DNA from: Albugo candida
Lineage: Eukaryota > Oomycota > Peronosporomycetes > Albuginales
Assembly (NCBI GenBank): GCA_040437565.1
Contig: JBDOQK010000040.1
Span: 248,001-312,000, forward strand
Reading direction: 5' to 3'
DNA: 64,000 bases
Positions 11,259 through 24,200 of this stretch are shown in pieces (within the stretch, counting starts at the first letter, position 1; each line of letters opens with the position of its first letter). The translations under genes and the position numbers were made by a program. The notes under the pieces are model-generated. The model was not told where the DNA came from, did not search any database, and worked only from the letters and a program-made list of their open reading frames with translations.

Positions 11259-11735
11259 TTGTTCTTTGACTCTTGGAAGAGCGTGAGGAAAGAAAACATC
11301 TTGGGTATAATCCTGGCTACCTCGAGCGGAGGGATCTTTGTTGGGGACAACATCAGTATAGAACGATCCCGTTCGGGCGAAGAGCTCACGCCTTTTGTAC
11401 TCAACTATCTTGAGAATTTAAAGTCAAGACATGACCTGCACGTTGTTGGACTGACCTCATACGCATGTTGGAGCTATGCTAAGACAAGAAGGATCCTTCG
11501 AGCTCAAAAGCGTGACGTAGCATACCTACTATGCTTTGCACACCAAACCAATCTTATAGTGGGAGATATTTTCAAGTCAGTCCCTGATTACAAGGAGATG
11601 GCTAAGAAAGCAATCAAAGTCGTGGGAATATTCAATGCAAGCACTTACCACTTGGGAAACCCAAAGAAGCCCCAAAGAGACTTGAAAGTCCCGGAGCTGG
11701 CCCTTATAAAACCGTGGGATACTTGTTGGCAATGA
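11259..11735 (+). CDS. hAT transposase, catalytic middle region (fragment)
   Basis: 158 codons containing FFDSWKSVRKENILG, which matches the 'DSWT' region of hAT transposases (DUF659-like). Further on come GLTSYACWSYAKTRRIL, where active relatives have a TDNA-type motif, and LLCFAHQTNLIVGDIFKS, the conserved C-A-H-x-L-N-L region before the dimerisation domain. The TDNA position reads GLTSYACW, so an acidic catalytic residue seems lost. The upstream part, with PSTKAL-like residues, lies in another frame near 11150-11260. Confidence 0.7.
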   Translation: MFFDSWKSVRKENILGIILATSSGGIFVGDNISIERSRSGEELTPFVLNYLENLKSRHDLHVVGLTSYACWSYAKTRRILRAQKRDVAYLLCFAHQTNLIVGDIFKSVPDYKEMAKKAIKVVGIFNASTYHLGNPKKPQRDLKVPELALIKPWDTCWQ

Positions 11736-12165
11736 TGTAGGCGCATGGCTAGTGCTTTGCTTCTTAGCAAAGCACCGTTAAAGGTAAACTATTGTGGGCT
11801 TTCACAAAACTTTGGCATATCATCAGCATGTTGCTCATCCTGCGTTCCAATCACTTAGGCTTATGCCAATGCCAACGCCCATGCTACTGAAGACGACGTC
11901 ATCAAACTTCCTGAAGATATCTATGACATTATAGAGAGCGATCGGTTATTCTGGCAGCTGCTCGACTAGTTGAATGGCGTTTTAGACGAGTTGACTATGT
12001 AGATCAACGTGATACAGGCAGAAAAGAGAAGACTGGACTTCGTTCCTGCCAATCCTGTTCTCGCTAGCACAGTTCTTTGAGAAGAACGGGAAGGATGAGC
12101 TTTCAACTCACATTTTCGACAGACTAGAGCGACGGTGGAAGGAGTGCGAGTAACCGTTACTCATT

Positions 12166-12543
12166 TTGGCGTTCGTTCCGAATCCTGCTCTTGGTTGGAA
12201 GTTGATATCTTCCACATCTGGTGTGACTCTCATCAAAGTGCTCTGCTGGGCTCAATATTACTATAAGTCATATTTGGGACAAGAATCCACCACTCTATCG
12301 ACCGAGCTGCTAGGCCATACTAGCGGAAGCAAATATTGGTGTGGTGCGTCGATGATTTCTCGTCTCTCTCCAAAACAATCTCAATCAATGATATTGGACG
12401 AGAAGACAACGGATGAGAAGACAATGGACGAGAAGGACCAGGACTTTCATTGGAAGCTGAACTTTGAAGGTTTACATACTGGAGAAGCTGTGCAGGAGAT
12501 TGTCCTGAACTTGCCAAGCTTTCTCTGCACATATTTGGGATAG
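12166..12543 (+). CDS. hAT transposase, part before the dimerisation domain (fragment)
   Basis: 125 codons inside the hAT element and collinear with it. YYKSYLGQESTT may correspond to the segment upstream of the dimerisation helix. It carries two near-identical short repeats (DEKTTDEKTMDEKD). Recognition comes mainly from position in the element. Confidence 0.45.
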   Translation: MAFVPNPALGWKLISSTSGVTLIKVLCWAQYYYKSYLGQESTTLSTELLGHTSGSKYWCGASMISRLSPKQSQSMILDEKTTDEKTMDEKDQDFHWKLNFEGLHTGEAVQEIVLNLPSFLCTYLG

Positions 12544-12555
12544 TGATTTCGTCTG

Positions 12556-13270
12556 CTCCCGTGGAAAGCTCTTCAGTGACATGGGCTTTATAAAGTCGGA
12601 TCGGCGTAATTTGCCTGGACGGAAGAAGTTACTTGGAATTATACAGCTCAGAGCCCGCCAGAAGAATGAAGAGCGGGAAAGAAACAAGAAAAAGCTCCTC
12701 TTGCACCAAGCGATAAAACCGAATAGCCAAGTTTCGTCTCGCCAGGGTGTCGTTCAACCCATGGTAGTGATTGATGAGTCCGACGGCGAGGAAGACATCG
12801 ACGAAGGTAACTCGGACCCCGAAGACGCAGCAGCAGCTGATATAGACCGGCGGCCGGATTTCAGGCCAAGCGATGATGTTGCTGCTGAAACGTTTCGAAT
12901 GTTTAACAGCATGATTCAGGAGCTCGAAGAGGATATAATAGAGGAGGCTAATAATTTTCAGGATGAGAAAGAGGAGCAGGATCAGGAGGTCAACAATGAC
13001 ATTATCGCTGGCGGCCGGAGGGCTCCATCACCAGAGGACTTAAGCTTTGAGAATGTGCATCCATGTGACGACTGCAAGTTGAAATTTCAGATCCTCAATC
13101 TTCTGGAGTTCCAGGACAAGGATTTTGATGATGATGGAACAATGGTTACCGTTTTTCTTCTGCTAAACATGGAAGAGACTGAGTCACTGAGAGAAACGGA
13201 ATATATAAAAAAAATATATCAATTGATTGCATATGATATATATATTACATACGCTGTTGATAGATGTTGA
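12556..13270 (+). CDS. hAT C-terminal dimerisation region with acidic tail (fragment)
   Basis: The segment RGKLFSDMGFIKSDRRN at the start matches the hAT dimerisation motif (SERVFS-x-G-xx-xxx-RN). It is followed by a basic helix (RARQKNEERERNKKK) and a long acidic, Asp/Glu-rich tail (about residues 65-150 of the 229-codon frame beginning at ATG 12581). hAT proteins use this domain to form dimers or higher oligomers. The acidic extension is unusual in length. Confidence 0.7.
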
Positions 13271-13634
13271 CGCATAGTGGTCATGTTGTTTATCCGCCTG
13301 TCCCCTCCTCCTTATTGTCGGTATCATATCTATATGTCTTGTAATGTCTAATACATCTTCTTTTTTCATGATCATCAATAGCATGCATAATCAGAGAGGT
13401 ATTCAAAAGGCTTTGCTACTAGCGAAAGAATACCTATCATCATAGCGTCATCTTCATCATCATCAGCAGCCATTTTATACTGATTAGTATGAGGAATGCA
13501 GCTCTCCATTATTTTATACTGAAAGCTGTTGTAGACGAGGATGTAGACTGATAGACAAAGTTAAAAGATGTTGACTGGAAGTAGACAGGACACATCTACG
13601 ACTCAGCTTGCAGACATGTCAGAATCCATCACTG

Positions 13635-13642
13635 GTCTATAT
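13635..13642. repeat. hAT target-site duplication, right
   Basis: GTCTATAT, partner of 10252-10259. Confidence 0.75.
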
Positions 13643-13718
13643 TACTAAAATCAGACTAACCGACTTCTCAAATGATATACATGATCAAAATTTTCCATGA
13701 AAATGCCTTTGCAAAATA

Positions 13719-13990
13719 GTGAGTCATCACCTGCTAAAAGCAAAGCACATCGACAAAAGGGTGAAGTTCGTGTGTGAGCAAGCGAGACGTGGGGTTATTG
13801 TACCACAATATGTACCTTCGAACAAGATGATCGCCGACATATTGACGAAGGCGCTCGATTCCCACCAGCTCGCCAGTTTTCGCACACTCGTGGATTTTCA
13901 GTGGTCAGAACACGGCCGAGAAGGAGTGTTGGAAGATGGTGGATATGTAGTCGCCGCGACATTGGAAAGAGTTCGTCAACGGGCGACTGT
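13719..13990 (+). mobile_element. Ty1/copia scrap (end of RNase H region)
   Basis: The frame includes KHIDKRVKFV and VPSNKMIADILTKAL, the signature C-terminal end of copia RNase H (KHIDIRYHF...ADILTKPL). No long terminal repeats are recognisable beside it. It is an old fragment, right next to the hAT insertion. Broken; only the tail of the polyprotein region is left. Confidence 0.75.
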
Positions 13991-14179
13991 TCGTCTCTAT
14001 GACGTCATTTAACGACCGTGCTATTCGAAATAATGCGCGATGTTGTAGTTTGTATGTGGATAGGATACCTAGGAAATGCATATGATAATATTTAACAACA
14101 GTTTTCACATTAGCACAAAAAGACAGAGGGAGGGGGAATATATACTTGGTACCCTCCAATCCATCTGATGCCACATTCT

Positions 14180-16680
14180 AAATGCTCGCTTCCACTGAAA
14201 AGATTTGCTGTCCCATTGAGACAATTTTGCGGGTCGATGTAGTGCAATGTTGATGTCCATCGCCTTGTGCGGTCCAAAGAAAGGTTGGATAAGCTAGAAT
14301 ATTACCGTCGAACCCGCTGTACAATTCTCACGAATGATTGGCGACGCATCGGACACGAACTGCTGCAGGAATTTAGTGCGTTGTAGCTTCATTCGTCCCA
14401 TGAAACACATGAATTTGTAGCCCACCATCTTGTGGACGAAAATTCAAATAATCTTTGCTGATCACGTAAACGTGCTTAGAAACGTTTTTTTGCTTCCGAT
14501 CAAGCACAATTCTATTTAGTATCGAACCCACAGTCAAATACTCTCTTCTGGGATGTCCACGTGCATAGTGAAATGCCACAGACGTGATAAAATTACTGTC
14601 TGCGCAACCAATAGTTGACCACGGAAAGTTTGTGCCCGTCGAACAAACTCATCATCTAATTTTTTTTAACAGTTGAAAGTACTATCGAATAAGTTGGTGT
14701 GTGCGGAACGAAACACCTGGACATTTGAACCACTATGATTGAATTAGGAATAGATGGATACGGCATGGTCCAATTCGCCGAGAGCAAGAATAAACTCACT
14801 CAAGTTGAGCTTCACAACAGATCCATCGCAATAAACTTGGACGAGTTCGAGTTGCGTCATAACACCATTTGGAGTTTCCGAAAGCAATGTCGAATGATCC
14901 GCAAAATATACTCTAGTTGCGACAGTCGTGCCATGATCTAGATACCATGTTCTTCGTATTGCCGAAGTAAGTTTACCAAAAAATTCGATCGTCATCAGAA
15001 AAAGGCATGCTGAAAGAGGATCGCCTTCTACGTTGTGGTTTATTGAACGGTGCGATTTTGCCATCATTCATCAGTTGCGCCTTCGTGTCCGTGTATAAAA
15101 GACGAACCCAGTCGACGAAAAATTACAGCGCCCATTTTTCCGAAACGCAAATATGTACGTCAAATTGACTCGATCTTTAGATTTTTAAAAGTCGAGATAG
15201 GTTGCATACGCTTTCACCCCACGATGAGTCACCATGTCTTGTATGTCGTTGAGATGTCGAAGGTGATGATGTATCGACCTTCCTCTGATCTTGATGGATC
15301 AAATCTGCCTGAATGTTTTTTCGATTGATGCGCCGGTACTCTAAAAAGTACCTTGATATCGACAGAAGTAAGTGCGATCGGCCAATGTTGCCAGCATTAC
15401 TTCTTGATCCTTAATTTATTAAAATGTGGTAGCCGTGTGACCTTGTGGTAGAAGTAAGATACCTCTTTCGAGATAATATCCGATCACAATCTTCAGACAC
15501 TCGCCAAACATTTCCGGATATAGCAGACCAATTGCAGCTGTTATTCCATTCATACATGGAGAGGAACTATTTTACACGTGCTTGATCGCTTACATCATCT
15601 CAGTCGCACCTAAGAGAGTTATGGTACGGTCTTGCTCTTCTGAACCAGGTATAACTTTGAGTCAAATCCAGCGGCTCTTTTAATTTATTTCGCATGTATC
15701 AGCTGAGTAGGTCTATGAGGTATAGAGAGAACCATGAGACCGGCCGAAAAATCCCTGTATTGGTAAACAGTTTACATCGTGTTCGATTTCACGGTGGCAC
15801 ATCTATAGGGATATTTTCGATCTGCACGCGGCTACAAGAAGTATCCGTGAGCAAAAAAAGGCTTGGAATAGTTCTCCACACGCTTCACGTGATGATAGAA
15901 GCTGTCAGCTTGGCTGTATTTGGCATTGTTTTCGATCGAAATTTTAAATTGCTCGAGACTCGATTCGAAAAAATGTCGTGACTGATTGGTGTCTTGAGTG
16001 CAACATCAAGCTGCTGTATATTCCAAACACGCTGTATAGACTTAACATCACGTCGGCTATCTTGTGAGATCGTCCTCTCTATCGCTTGAAGATGTTTCTT
16101 GATTTTTGTCTTCCAACTTTCACACACTTTTTTGGGATTCCAAGTTGTCAAACTGTTCGAGAAGGAAATTCGCTTTCAATTTTATTGCTTCGACAACTTG
16201 AAGACATTCAAATAGTCGCAGTGAACATTTTCAATGTCGTCTCTCCGTAAATTGAGCTGCATTTGCAGAAATTTTCTTTTGTGGCAGATGATCTCTCGTA
16301 TGTCGTGGACGGAGATATATAAAGATTTTGTATTCCATATTAGACAGCTCCTTCCACATGCAAACTTTGTCCAGTCGATTCTTTCCCCGGGCATATCATT
16401 GCTATGCATAAATGGATTGAAGGAAAGCGGGATATAGTCGCGTTATAGTAACGTCGCACGATCACGTGTCTTTGATACTAAAAAGAGACGAACGATACAA
16501 TACACTTGATGCAGTTCAAAAATCTGACAATTATTTTTTGAATTCTGGATAATGGAGTTTGCCTATAATATTCTCCATTCACAACGTCGTTCCAGAGCTT
16601 GAGAAAGAATCCGATCGGACCAATTCGTTTATATTGGAAATATGTAATCGGGTTATTCGCGAGTGATGCGGCCACCAAGC
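14180..16680 (-). mobile_element. LINE remnant with reverse transcriptase domain (LINE-1 in this window)
   Basis: Minus-strand translation shows the order of a non-LTR reverse transcriptase. A tract upstream (16151-15885) resembles the linker after the endonuclease. Near 15270 there is FDIST.Y (palm Asp). At about 15030 comes EGDPLSACLFLMTIEFF (the family's GDPLSP-x-LF). At about 14905 comes VYFADHSTLLS, the YADD box, with its second Asp replaced by His. Near 14430 comes FRPQDGGLQI (the GGLGI motif). Frames change several times, so it is dead. It is probably the same kind of LINE as at 22.7-24.2 and 45.6-46.9 kb, although these copies do not overlap enough here to prove it. Confidence 0.75.
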
Positions 16681-17229
16681 CTCGAGTCTTGCTTTCGTAT
16701 CACATTTGATGCAGCAAACCGGTGCCGATGTTTGATCACAAAATATTCCGTGGATGGCTTTTAGAACATTTTGCGTATCAAAAGGTCAAATGCGAGCGCA
16801 TAGTTCTGGTAACAACTTCTTATGCATCTTATGCATCAAAATCCTTACATGATGTGCTGTAGTCAGATATTTGCAACTTTGACCCGAGTAGAGGAGACGC
16901 ACAACTTCACTTCCTATATTACATCCCTGTGTGTACGATAGAAGGTTTTGCCTCAAAAGAACTAAGAATGATGTGCATGTATCATTTGTGACTTATGATA
17001 AAAGCTGAAACATCCCATAAATTCTACATGCGTATTCCTTGTCATTCTTTACATTTGCTTTTTCGGAGAAGAGATCGGAGCGTCTCAAGGATTGTTTCAG
17101 TAGATCCATTTGAAACCAGCTTGTACAAATTATCATACAATAATGATGTGCCGCAGCAAAACTCTTCGTACAAGGGATAGAAGAGCACGCTCCCAGTGCA
17201 TAGCGAGGCCTTCTTTGCATTCTATTCAC

Positions 17230-20200
17230 GTACTTTTTTTACATATCTCATTGAGTGATGTGATATATCTGGTAAACCTGGTGGGGTGAGAAATGTTTGA
17301 CTATTCGATGTCTACACAATTTAAAGTTTGTATGAGATCCGAAAAAAGAGAATCATACGGGTGGCATCATTCAAGCATTGCTTTTGACAGCAAAATGTCG
17401 ACAAATACTGTGCTGGTAGCTTGTACACTATGCGGTTTCCACAATAGCCAAGATTGACAATGAATTTCTTTTATTTTCTCATGTATTAATATACAGACAC
17501 TGAGAGCATTCCATTAGGCTAATTATTCCTGACAACCCTATCTTATATAATCAACACTACTTGTGCAAATTTATTTGGTGGTAACAAGATCTTCCAGAAC
17601 GATCAAAGATACGTCTGTTCAAATTCGTGAAATAGATTGGGCGCTGCCCTTCCAGTCTTTACTAAATTCAGATTAACTTGCGTCAACTTATTTCTCAAGA
17701 ACTTGCACATTAGTTCCGCTTTTTTCAATACGAACCAGTCCTTCATTACGGATAGAGCATTTTCGCTAGTGTCAGGAGCTTTTATACAAGTTGCTTCTCT
17801 GATAAACACTTCTACGGTTTTATAGGACCTGTAAGAGAGGCAGTTCAATATCTCCGCGTTGATAAATTCTAGAAAGGTTTGATTCATCAGTTTGAATAAC
17901 TGATTGTACACAAATAGGAGAGAGCATTTCCTGCCAGACAAATCTTTTTATTGAAGATTGGACAAAGGTAATAAAGCTATCAAATAATGCTGTGGAAAGG
18001 GTGCGAATATATACAAAAAATGCACTTGTCCAACCCGAGTCCAAAAGCTTTTTCATGTCCGATCTCATTGATGGAGGAGATTGAGGACAGCTTGACCAAT
18101 AAATTAAACAATAGTAGTTGTCTGAGTTTCCATGTTTCTTGCATACTCCACTCAGAAGAATGACGTCTAATGGTTATGACAACTAAGTGCAATAGACACT
18201 CGCAAGCATTTATTCGTTCATGTTCGTTTTCTAGATTCCAAATTCTAGTAGACAAAAGTATGTGCAAATTCCCCATGAAGCAATCCTAAATGTCATCGTC
18301 TCACAGTTGTAAAGTTTCAGCGTAATCGCCAGCTGATAAATATATAGAATTAGATATTGTTGCGATAACAACATCTTAGAAAACTGTCAATGTAATCTAT
18401 GCTATTTGTTTGACAGGATGCAAGGGACAATGTACAAACTCCCTTTGTTGCAGAAGACGAGCTTCTATCTGGATATCGCTACTGAGAATAATCTTTCCAT
18501 TACCCATTGCATATTGCGCTTGGAAGTGAAGAGTAGTCTAAATATCCGCCAGGATACCACGTCGTTCCAATTAAAGTTTGAACGCTGATAAAAATTTGTC
18601 ACATATAGCATCAAGTGGCTGGCTTCAAGAGTATCTTTCGTACTGTGGTGATCCAGGAACTACGGTACTGGTTCCTCAAGTGTGCAATTTACGGTATCAT
18701 TATTGCGAATACGTTGATCAAATATGCCAGCTTTGCACGCTGTGAACGTCGCTGATCGCCGAAGCGCTGCTATTGCATATATGATGCTTCATTGAGTTCA
18801 AGTGACACTTAATAAAGTCAGCAATCTACTTGCATCCGATTGGAGCTCTGAAGTTTTTTATACAAGTGTCATGCTCAAAGGGTGCGTACCAGTGCTCCAT
18901 GTTTTTGTAGAACGTGAAGATTGTTTTTTTGAAGCGGAACGCCAGAAAAGAAAAATCGGACCGTAAACGTAACCCATAAACGATTTCTTAAGTTTGGAAA
19001 TGATCTTCTAGAATGTGGCCAAGTTTGAAAAAATCTGATCGTTTAGAAAGGGTAGCAAGAATACAAAATGAATTGGGCACGATAATGAGTATTCCGAGCT
19101 TTTGTGTGATATGGTGTGATTTTGAGAAGAGAGAACATCAACAAATCACTGATACTACATCCGGAGTAAGAGGTCTTTTCTATGCTGTACTAGCATCCTT
19201 GAAAGTGTGTGCGTTTACTTTTGATGTGAAAGATTTCTACTCTAATACCAGCTCCCTATGCCTCAGATTTTCACAAGATCAAATATTTCTGACGTTACGA
19301 CTTTCTTGTTCCATACGTAAAAGCTCACCTCAAGATCCGCTTCAGATACTGTTCAAGACATCTTTATCGGGTTGATTTTAATACTTCCAAGCTTGTACCT
19401 CAATCTATTCGATTGCTTGATATCCTACATATTGCGATGGATCCGAAAACAAGCGGTCACGAGGGCTTACGTGCAATCCAGTAAGGTAATAAACAGTGAG
19501 TTCTTGTACAAGATGCAGCGAGCTCAATTCACACTGGCTATATGATGAGATCAATGTACTAACTCAGCGTCATGCACTGAAGCAGAACAGGTAAGCTCAA
19601 GTATCTCAGTTTATTTACATTGATTCTGGACAAACAAAGTCATTCGTTCCGAGAATTCACGATGCTGCTACTTGTTTTTTTTTGATTCAGAGATGATCTA
19701 TGCAATCGATGGCTGAAGAAATTGACATGCACAAAGCGTGTGTCAAATCATGGGGATAAATATCGACTTGGTTGGTTATTTACATCCTTCGGGAATAGGA
19801 AGCTAATGAAATCGTACAATTGGGAACGTTCCAAAATATGAAGAGACAAAGTACCCAACGTCACAAATATGGATGCTTGTCAAGCTCGTGATTCGGTTCT
19901 CGTTTTAATAGGATTTCCTTTTTTTAAGTGGTTTTTATTCTAAAGATTTAATATTAGAAATAGCTTTTTCTAGTTTATTTTTTAACTTCTTTATCTTAGT
20001 GTATCGTCATATCGGAACTCAAGCAGCCCACAAAGATCTCCGGTTGATGTTCGAGGTTGGTCTTAATCTTCTGGCACCGCTGTCTCTATCCATTTGTTAC
20101 GATATTTATCTGTATTCCGCCCATTTCCTGAGTGCCACAACTATCGCAAGTAGCTACTACCTCCCATCAGGATGCGATGCAATTCTGCATGAGGATCGCA

Positions 20201-20230
20201 TATGTTATGATATCACTTTTTCTTGAGTAC
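17230..20230 (-). pseudogene. Decayed gene block, copy 2 (pairs with 4.25-8.6 kb)
   Basis: Collinear, diverged copy of block 1. Better preserved pieces on the minus strand are 17941-17603 (112 codons, Leu-rich, ending PNLFHEFEQTYL), 18276-17980 (98 codons) and a stretch near 19130-18830 that matches the 7638-7336 frame of block 1 at protein level. Several interruptions remain, so I call it a pseudogene. Which protein it encoded is unknown; a multi-exon gene is possible but I cannot place introns. Confidence 0.45.
17603..17941 (-). CDS. Hypothetical protein fragment in block 2
   Basis: 112 codons, the best open piece of block 2. It has amphipathic Leu/Lys-rich stretches (KKAELMCKFLRNKLTQVNL) and three cysteines. 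The equivalent block 1 sequence (4500-4990) carries recognisable remnants (for example KLTCKLL and PQVNLT) amid stops. No domain is recognised. Conservation of amino acids between diverged copies is the reason to list it. Confidence 0.35.
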   Translation of the reverse strand: MSGRKCSLLFVYNQLFKLMNQTFLEFINAEILNCLSYRSYKTVEVFIREATCIKAPDTSENALSVMKDWFVLKKAELMCKFLRNKLTQVNLNLVKTGRAAPNLFHEFEQTYL

Positions 20231-22600
20231 CTTTCCTGTCGCTACTAAAGTATCTTGAGATTCTAGTGATCCAAAACTCTGCACAGACATGATCTCCACA
20301 GTAGATACTTTGAAGTGTGACACTTCGTAGCTCTTACTGACAAAAAGCTTCTTCAGTAGAAACAGCTTTTAGATGTGAGTTATGAACTTTCGATTTTGCT
20401 GTAGTATCATACAAGACCTGTCAAAATACTGATTTTTTGTGGCAGTCGGTAGTTTTGATTATGACAGAAGAGATACTTTTGTCTGTTGCTAGGTGCACTG
20501 ATAATTGCCTAACGCTTTTTGCATCCCAGAGCAATGACTTATCACCCTAACTGGGTTGAATTCCAGCCTCCATTTTATCTGAAGGAATCCATGCATAGAA
20601 GTGTAAGCAGTAAGTCTTTGAAAGCAGACTTCATTGGTATTGACAACTCCGAACGCAACAGCTACGGTCTCACTAACCTCTAAGTTTGCTTGATAATTTC
20701 CTAACGCCTGTTTTTTATTGTGCTAGAAGGTCAATGGTGAACAGAGAATACGATTTGTTAAGAACCGGTTTTCATATGGATTAGTTGTGATTTCTTGAAT
20801 GATGAAGAGGCCTCAAAACGACCAGCCAAACATTTTTTGGTTCAGTGAAGTAGAAGAATTCAAACCAATCCTTCCCACAATCCATTCATCTTGCATCAAC
20901 TCGGTATTGGTGAAGGGGACGAATATATCATAGCTCAGCATGATAATTTTGTGTGGAGATCTCCGTTCTCACCTTATCTTCTGAGATGTGTAGGTTTTGC
21001 CAGTTTGAGATCATTTTTGCTGTCGCCGTCCTTTCAAATCAACGATGCTCAATTTCAAATCTACCTGGACAATGAATGGGCAAGGCCGATACTCTCCTGA
21101 CTTCATCGTTTAGTAATAACATCGTTGGAGTTGAGATGCTGTCCCACACCCGTAGCTGACCATGTCGTTAGAGGTCTAACTCGAGTTTGTGTTGTTTGCT
21201 TGCACTCGGCCCATCTTGTCTAAGAAACTTGCAATTTTTCGTACATCACGGTACGATGAGTTTCCTTCAATTTTGATTTGGCGCATTTGACTATCAAATG
21301 TCCGGAAAACCTACTAGTTAGGATTGGGAGGTCTAAACCATCACAGATAGTTTATATGCAGTAGTGAGTAAACATAGCAATGTAATACAAGCTGGATTGC
21401 TAACAGATTCGAGATTATTATTGCCTCATTTTGCTCGTGAATCACGACATTTGGTATTCGAGAAGATGTCGAAGGCGTGACCATCAACTGTTTTATGTGG
21501 GTAGGAGCGGAACATTATCTCCAGAAAAGTTGAAGGATTGCAAGTACTATAAGCTTTGGTTGAAGTCATCAACGTCTACGTTGCATTCATGATGACGGAC
21601 AGGGGATTTCCCATACCGCACACAGACTCTGCTGAATTAGTATCTCAGATCACCAGTCTTTACTCGAACGTACACAAATACTATCTTGCAAATTTCTTTC
21701 AAAAGAGCGGATTGTCCGCTGATGGGGACTATCTGAAACATTGACCTTGGCTTGCTCCGCTAGAGAGCAAAACCGTCAATTTGTCATTTTGTTGAAGGAA
21801 TTTGAAGCAGCTTCTCATTCGAGACCGAATTCACCTTCAATAGTGTTTCTTTCCAATCAGCGATATTCTTTTAATTATGGTTAATATCTCGTATGTCTCC
21901 TACCTGAAGGTAATTTCATGTCCACAAAAATACTGCTCGCATTCCCTGCTTGCTATCTCTGGAGCAATTTGTGTCACAAAAGGTCACATCGTACGATTAT
22001 CAGTTTGATAGCCACACTCCCCATGTAAGCAATAGGGCATTCGCAGAGTGAGACATCCTTGAATCTGCGTTGAATGTTTGTTTTATCGACCGAACGTTTT
22101 AAGGCTTCGATGACGGATGTGACTCTTCGTTTTACGTCCGGTACGACGTGGCATGAATAATATGTACTGTTTTCGGTTGAGGTGTTCACTGGAGCCTACA
22201 CTACGACAATATTTTGATGATCGGTTTGACTTCGTCTCCATCCTGCACCGATCCATACGCCTGGATAGCAGGGTAATTTATTCTGGTAGTATACGAGTAT
22301 CCTCTTCCGACAAAAAGTGAGAATTCGATCTTTTGAAAATTTAGGCAGCATCACTTCTCCTCTTTCGGACTCTTTGTTTTCACTAATCAAGCCATTCTGG
22401 TCGTGCTCCATCAGAAATATGTCAGTTTCCGAGCCAAACGCATACGATTCCTCATGCCGGGATGTATACTGATATTCCATTATGCTGAGGATCTATTGCA
22501 TGAATTGGAGGTAAGTGGCGAGGAGTCGGTAAAGATATAGAAGAGCTCTCTCTCAAAGATGACTTTCCTGGAGTAAGTTGCAACAATTCATACCTCAAAG
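20231..22600. other. No supported gene
   Basis: Small frames only (largest 94 codons, minus 22480-22196), with no motif and no second copy. The right part may hold the unrecognisable 5' part of the plus-strand LINE that becomes clear after 22.7 kb. Confidence 0.4.
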
Positions 22601-22689
22601 TAAAAAAGGTTGATCGCTGGCTCCCTTTAGATTGGATGCTAAGTGCTGCTCGATTATATCAACTTGGAACAATATCTCGGCATTCAGGC

Positions 22690-24200
22690 TGATTGGTAAT
22701 GGAATTCATAAAACTGGTCATCTTTTTTATCGAGCATGTCCTAGCACAAAACTGCATTTTTTGTGATCAAGAAACCAGGTTTCACGATCACAATCAACTT
22801 TAATCACTTCAGGTGTTTATGCAATCAAAAATGCAGCACAAAAATTGTTTGCCATTGACCACAGCAATGATTTTCTACTTCCAACTCAAAATTGCAGTGG
22901 CGATGTGATGATAATCATTCGTTCGAGCTTTACTCTTTGTACAACATCTGAAGAGACCACCGAACGAAGCATTCGAAATCGCAGTTTGGTTATGGGTCTC
23001 CCCATTCACGATGCACTGGTGTATATGCACAGCATATAAGCACCGGTCAAGAAAACAATTCTTTTAAAATATTGATCTCTGAGAATCTCTATTGGCCCGC
23101 AACACATCTCGCATTTGGTGATTTCAATACACCACTCCATCCAGCTGTCGATGATTTAATTGGAATAATTCGTTTCCAAGCAAGTTTATCAGCGTGTTTG
23201 AAATAGCATTTACACTTGGGTGTGGTAGACGTTTACCGAATCAAACATCCGACCGAAAAGAATTTACATGACCATTAACACGCAAGAATGGACTAGATTA
23301 CATCTGCATGCAGGAAGAGCTATTCAATATGGTACACAAAGACTGGATATATACGTCTACGACATACAGAAGATCATCAGGCACAAAAAGTAACTGTTGC
23401 CAATCTAGATTGAACTCTAAGCCGAGATTATTGGAAATTTACATGTCGACTATTCGACTATTCTCAACCTGCTGAGAAAATTAGATTAGAATCGAACATG
23501 GAGCTAGAAAGGGGAGGACAACTTCGACTCCCGGAGTAATGCGGGAGTGAAGAATGGTTTCATTTTGACGGCCAGAAAACCATAACTCTCAATGACAGCT
23601 CCACAATACGAGCCTGCATCCATTAGTTTTATCTTCCTCGATCCAAAGATGTCGCGAGTCCATTTTATCCGCCCCTTCTTTTTATGCTCGCTATATCCGG
23701 CTATATGACTTTCATTTATGCTTGATGTCAAGCGTGTTGGTATATACTTGAACTTTGAATAAACGGGCGAATAATATTGGCACGCATTGCATCACAGTTA
23801 AACAATCCCATAGCCCCTTCATATGGCTGGAGCTACTACCTACTCAAATCAATTCTACTCATCCCGTCCACGCTAGACTTATATTGCATGTTCAATTTGG
23901 CAAAAAACAGCCAGCGTGGAAAGACTGTCAGGAAATCAATTGGATTCATGGCCTTCTTTGCAGGTAGTATTTCTACAATTCTTCTGGACCAATCATAATC
24001 GTCACTTTTTGATCAGAGATCATCAACTCCAACAATTCCAGCACTTTCTGTGATCGACACGGCGTGTAGTGCGCACGTCCGGGACCTTTTACGGAAGTAA
24101 CACGATCAAGACGAACGCATTCGGATTTCTAAGGTGCTAGATCAACTCATAACTAAATGACCATTTCGTGGATTGACCGGACGCGACGATCTTGCTCCTA
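22690..24200 (+). mobile_element. LINE remnant, endonuclease and C-terminus, RT missing
   Basis: On the plus strand, 22800-23060 gives FAIDHSNDFLLPTQ and a stretch ending in an IYAP-like turn. 23105-23150 gives AFGDFNTPLHPAVDDL, the GDFN motif of the APE-type endonuclease. 23230-23310 gives VYRIKHPTEKNFT and LDYICM, the late endonuclease motifs. The reverse transcriptase is absent. From 23760 the C-terminal tail follows (IWLELLPTQ, then FDQRSSTPTIPALSVI near 24010-24060), matching the tail of the LINE at 45.6-46.9 kb. It is therefore an internally deleted, frame-broken copy of the same family. Confidence 0.75.

Larger units (their letters stand above)
10260..13634 (+). mobile_element. hAT DNA transposon, 3375 bp, with both ends
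   Basis: The left end starts CAGTGACGCACAC and the right end, reverse-complemented, starts CAGTGATGGATTC, so the short terminal inverted repeat is CAGTGAYG. An 8-bp near-perfect direct repeat flanks it. Inside, in order, are a BED zinc finger (10562-10774), the catalytic middle region (11259-11735) and the C-terminal dimerisation region (12556-12620 onward), all on the plus strand but in different frames. It therefore no longer encodes one continuous transposase here, unless spliced. The insertion lies within another repeat (GAAGGTGTCTATATTACTA...GACTTCTC) that is also seen at 45528-45566. Confidence 0.85.
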
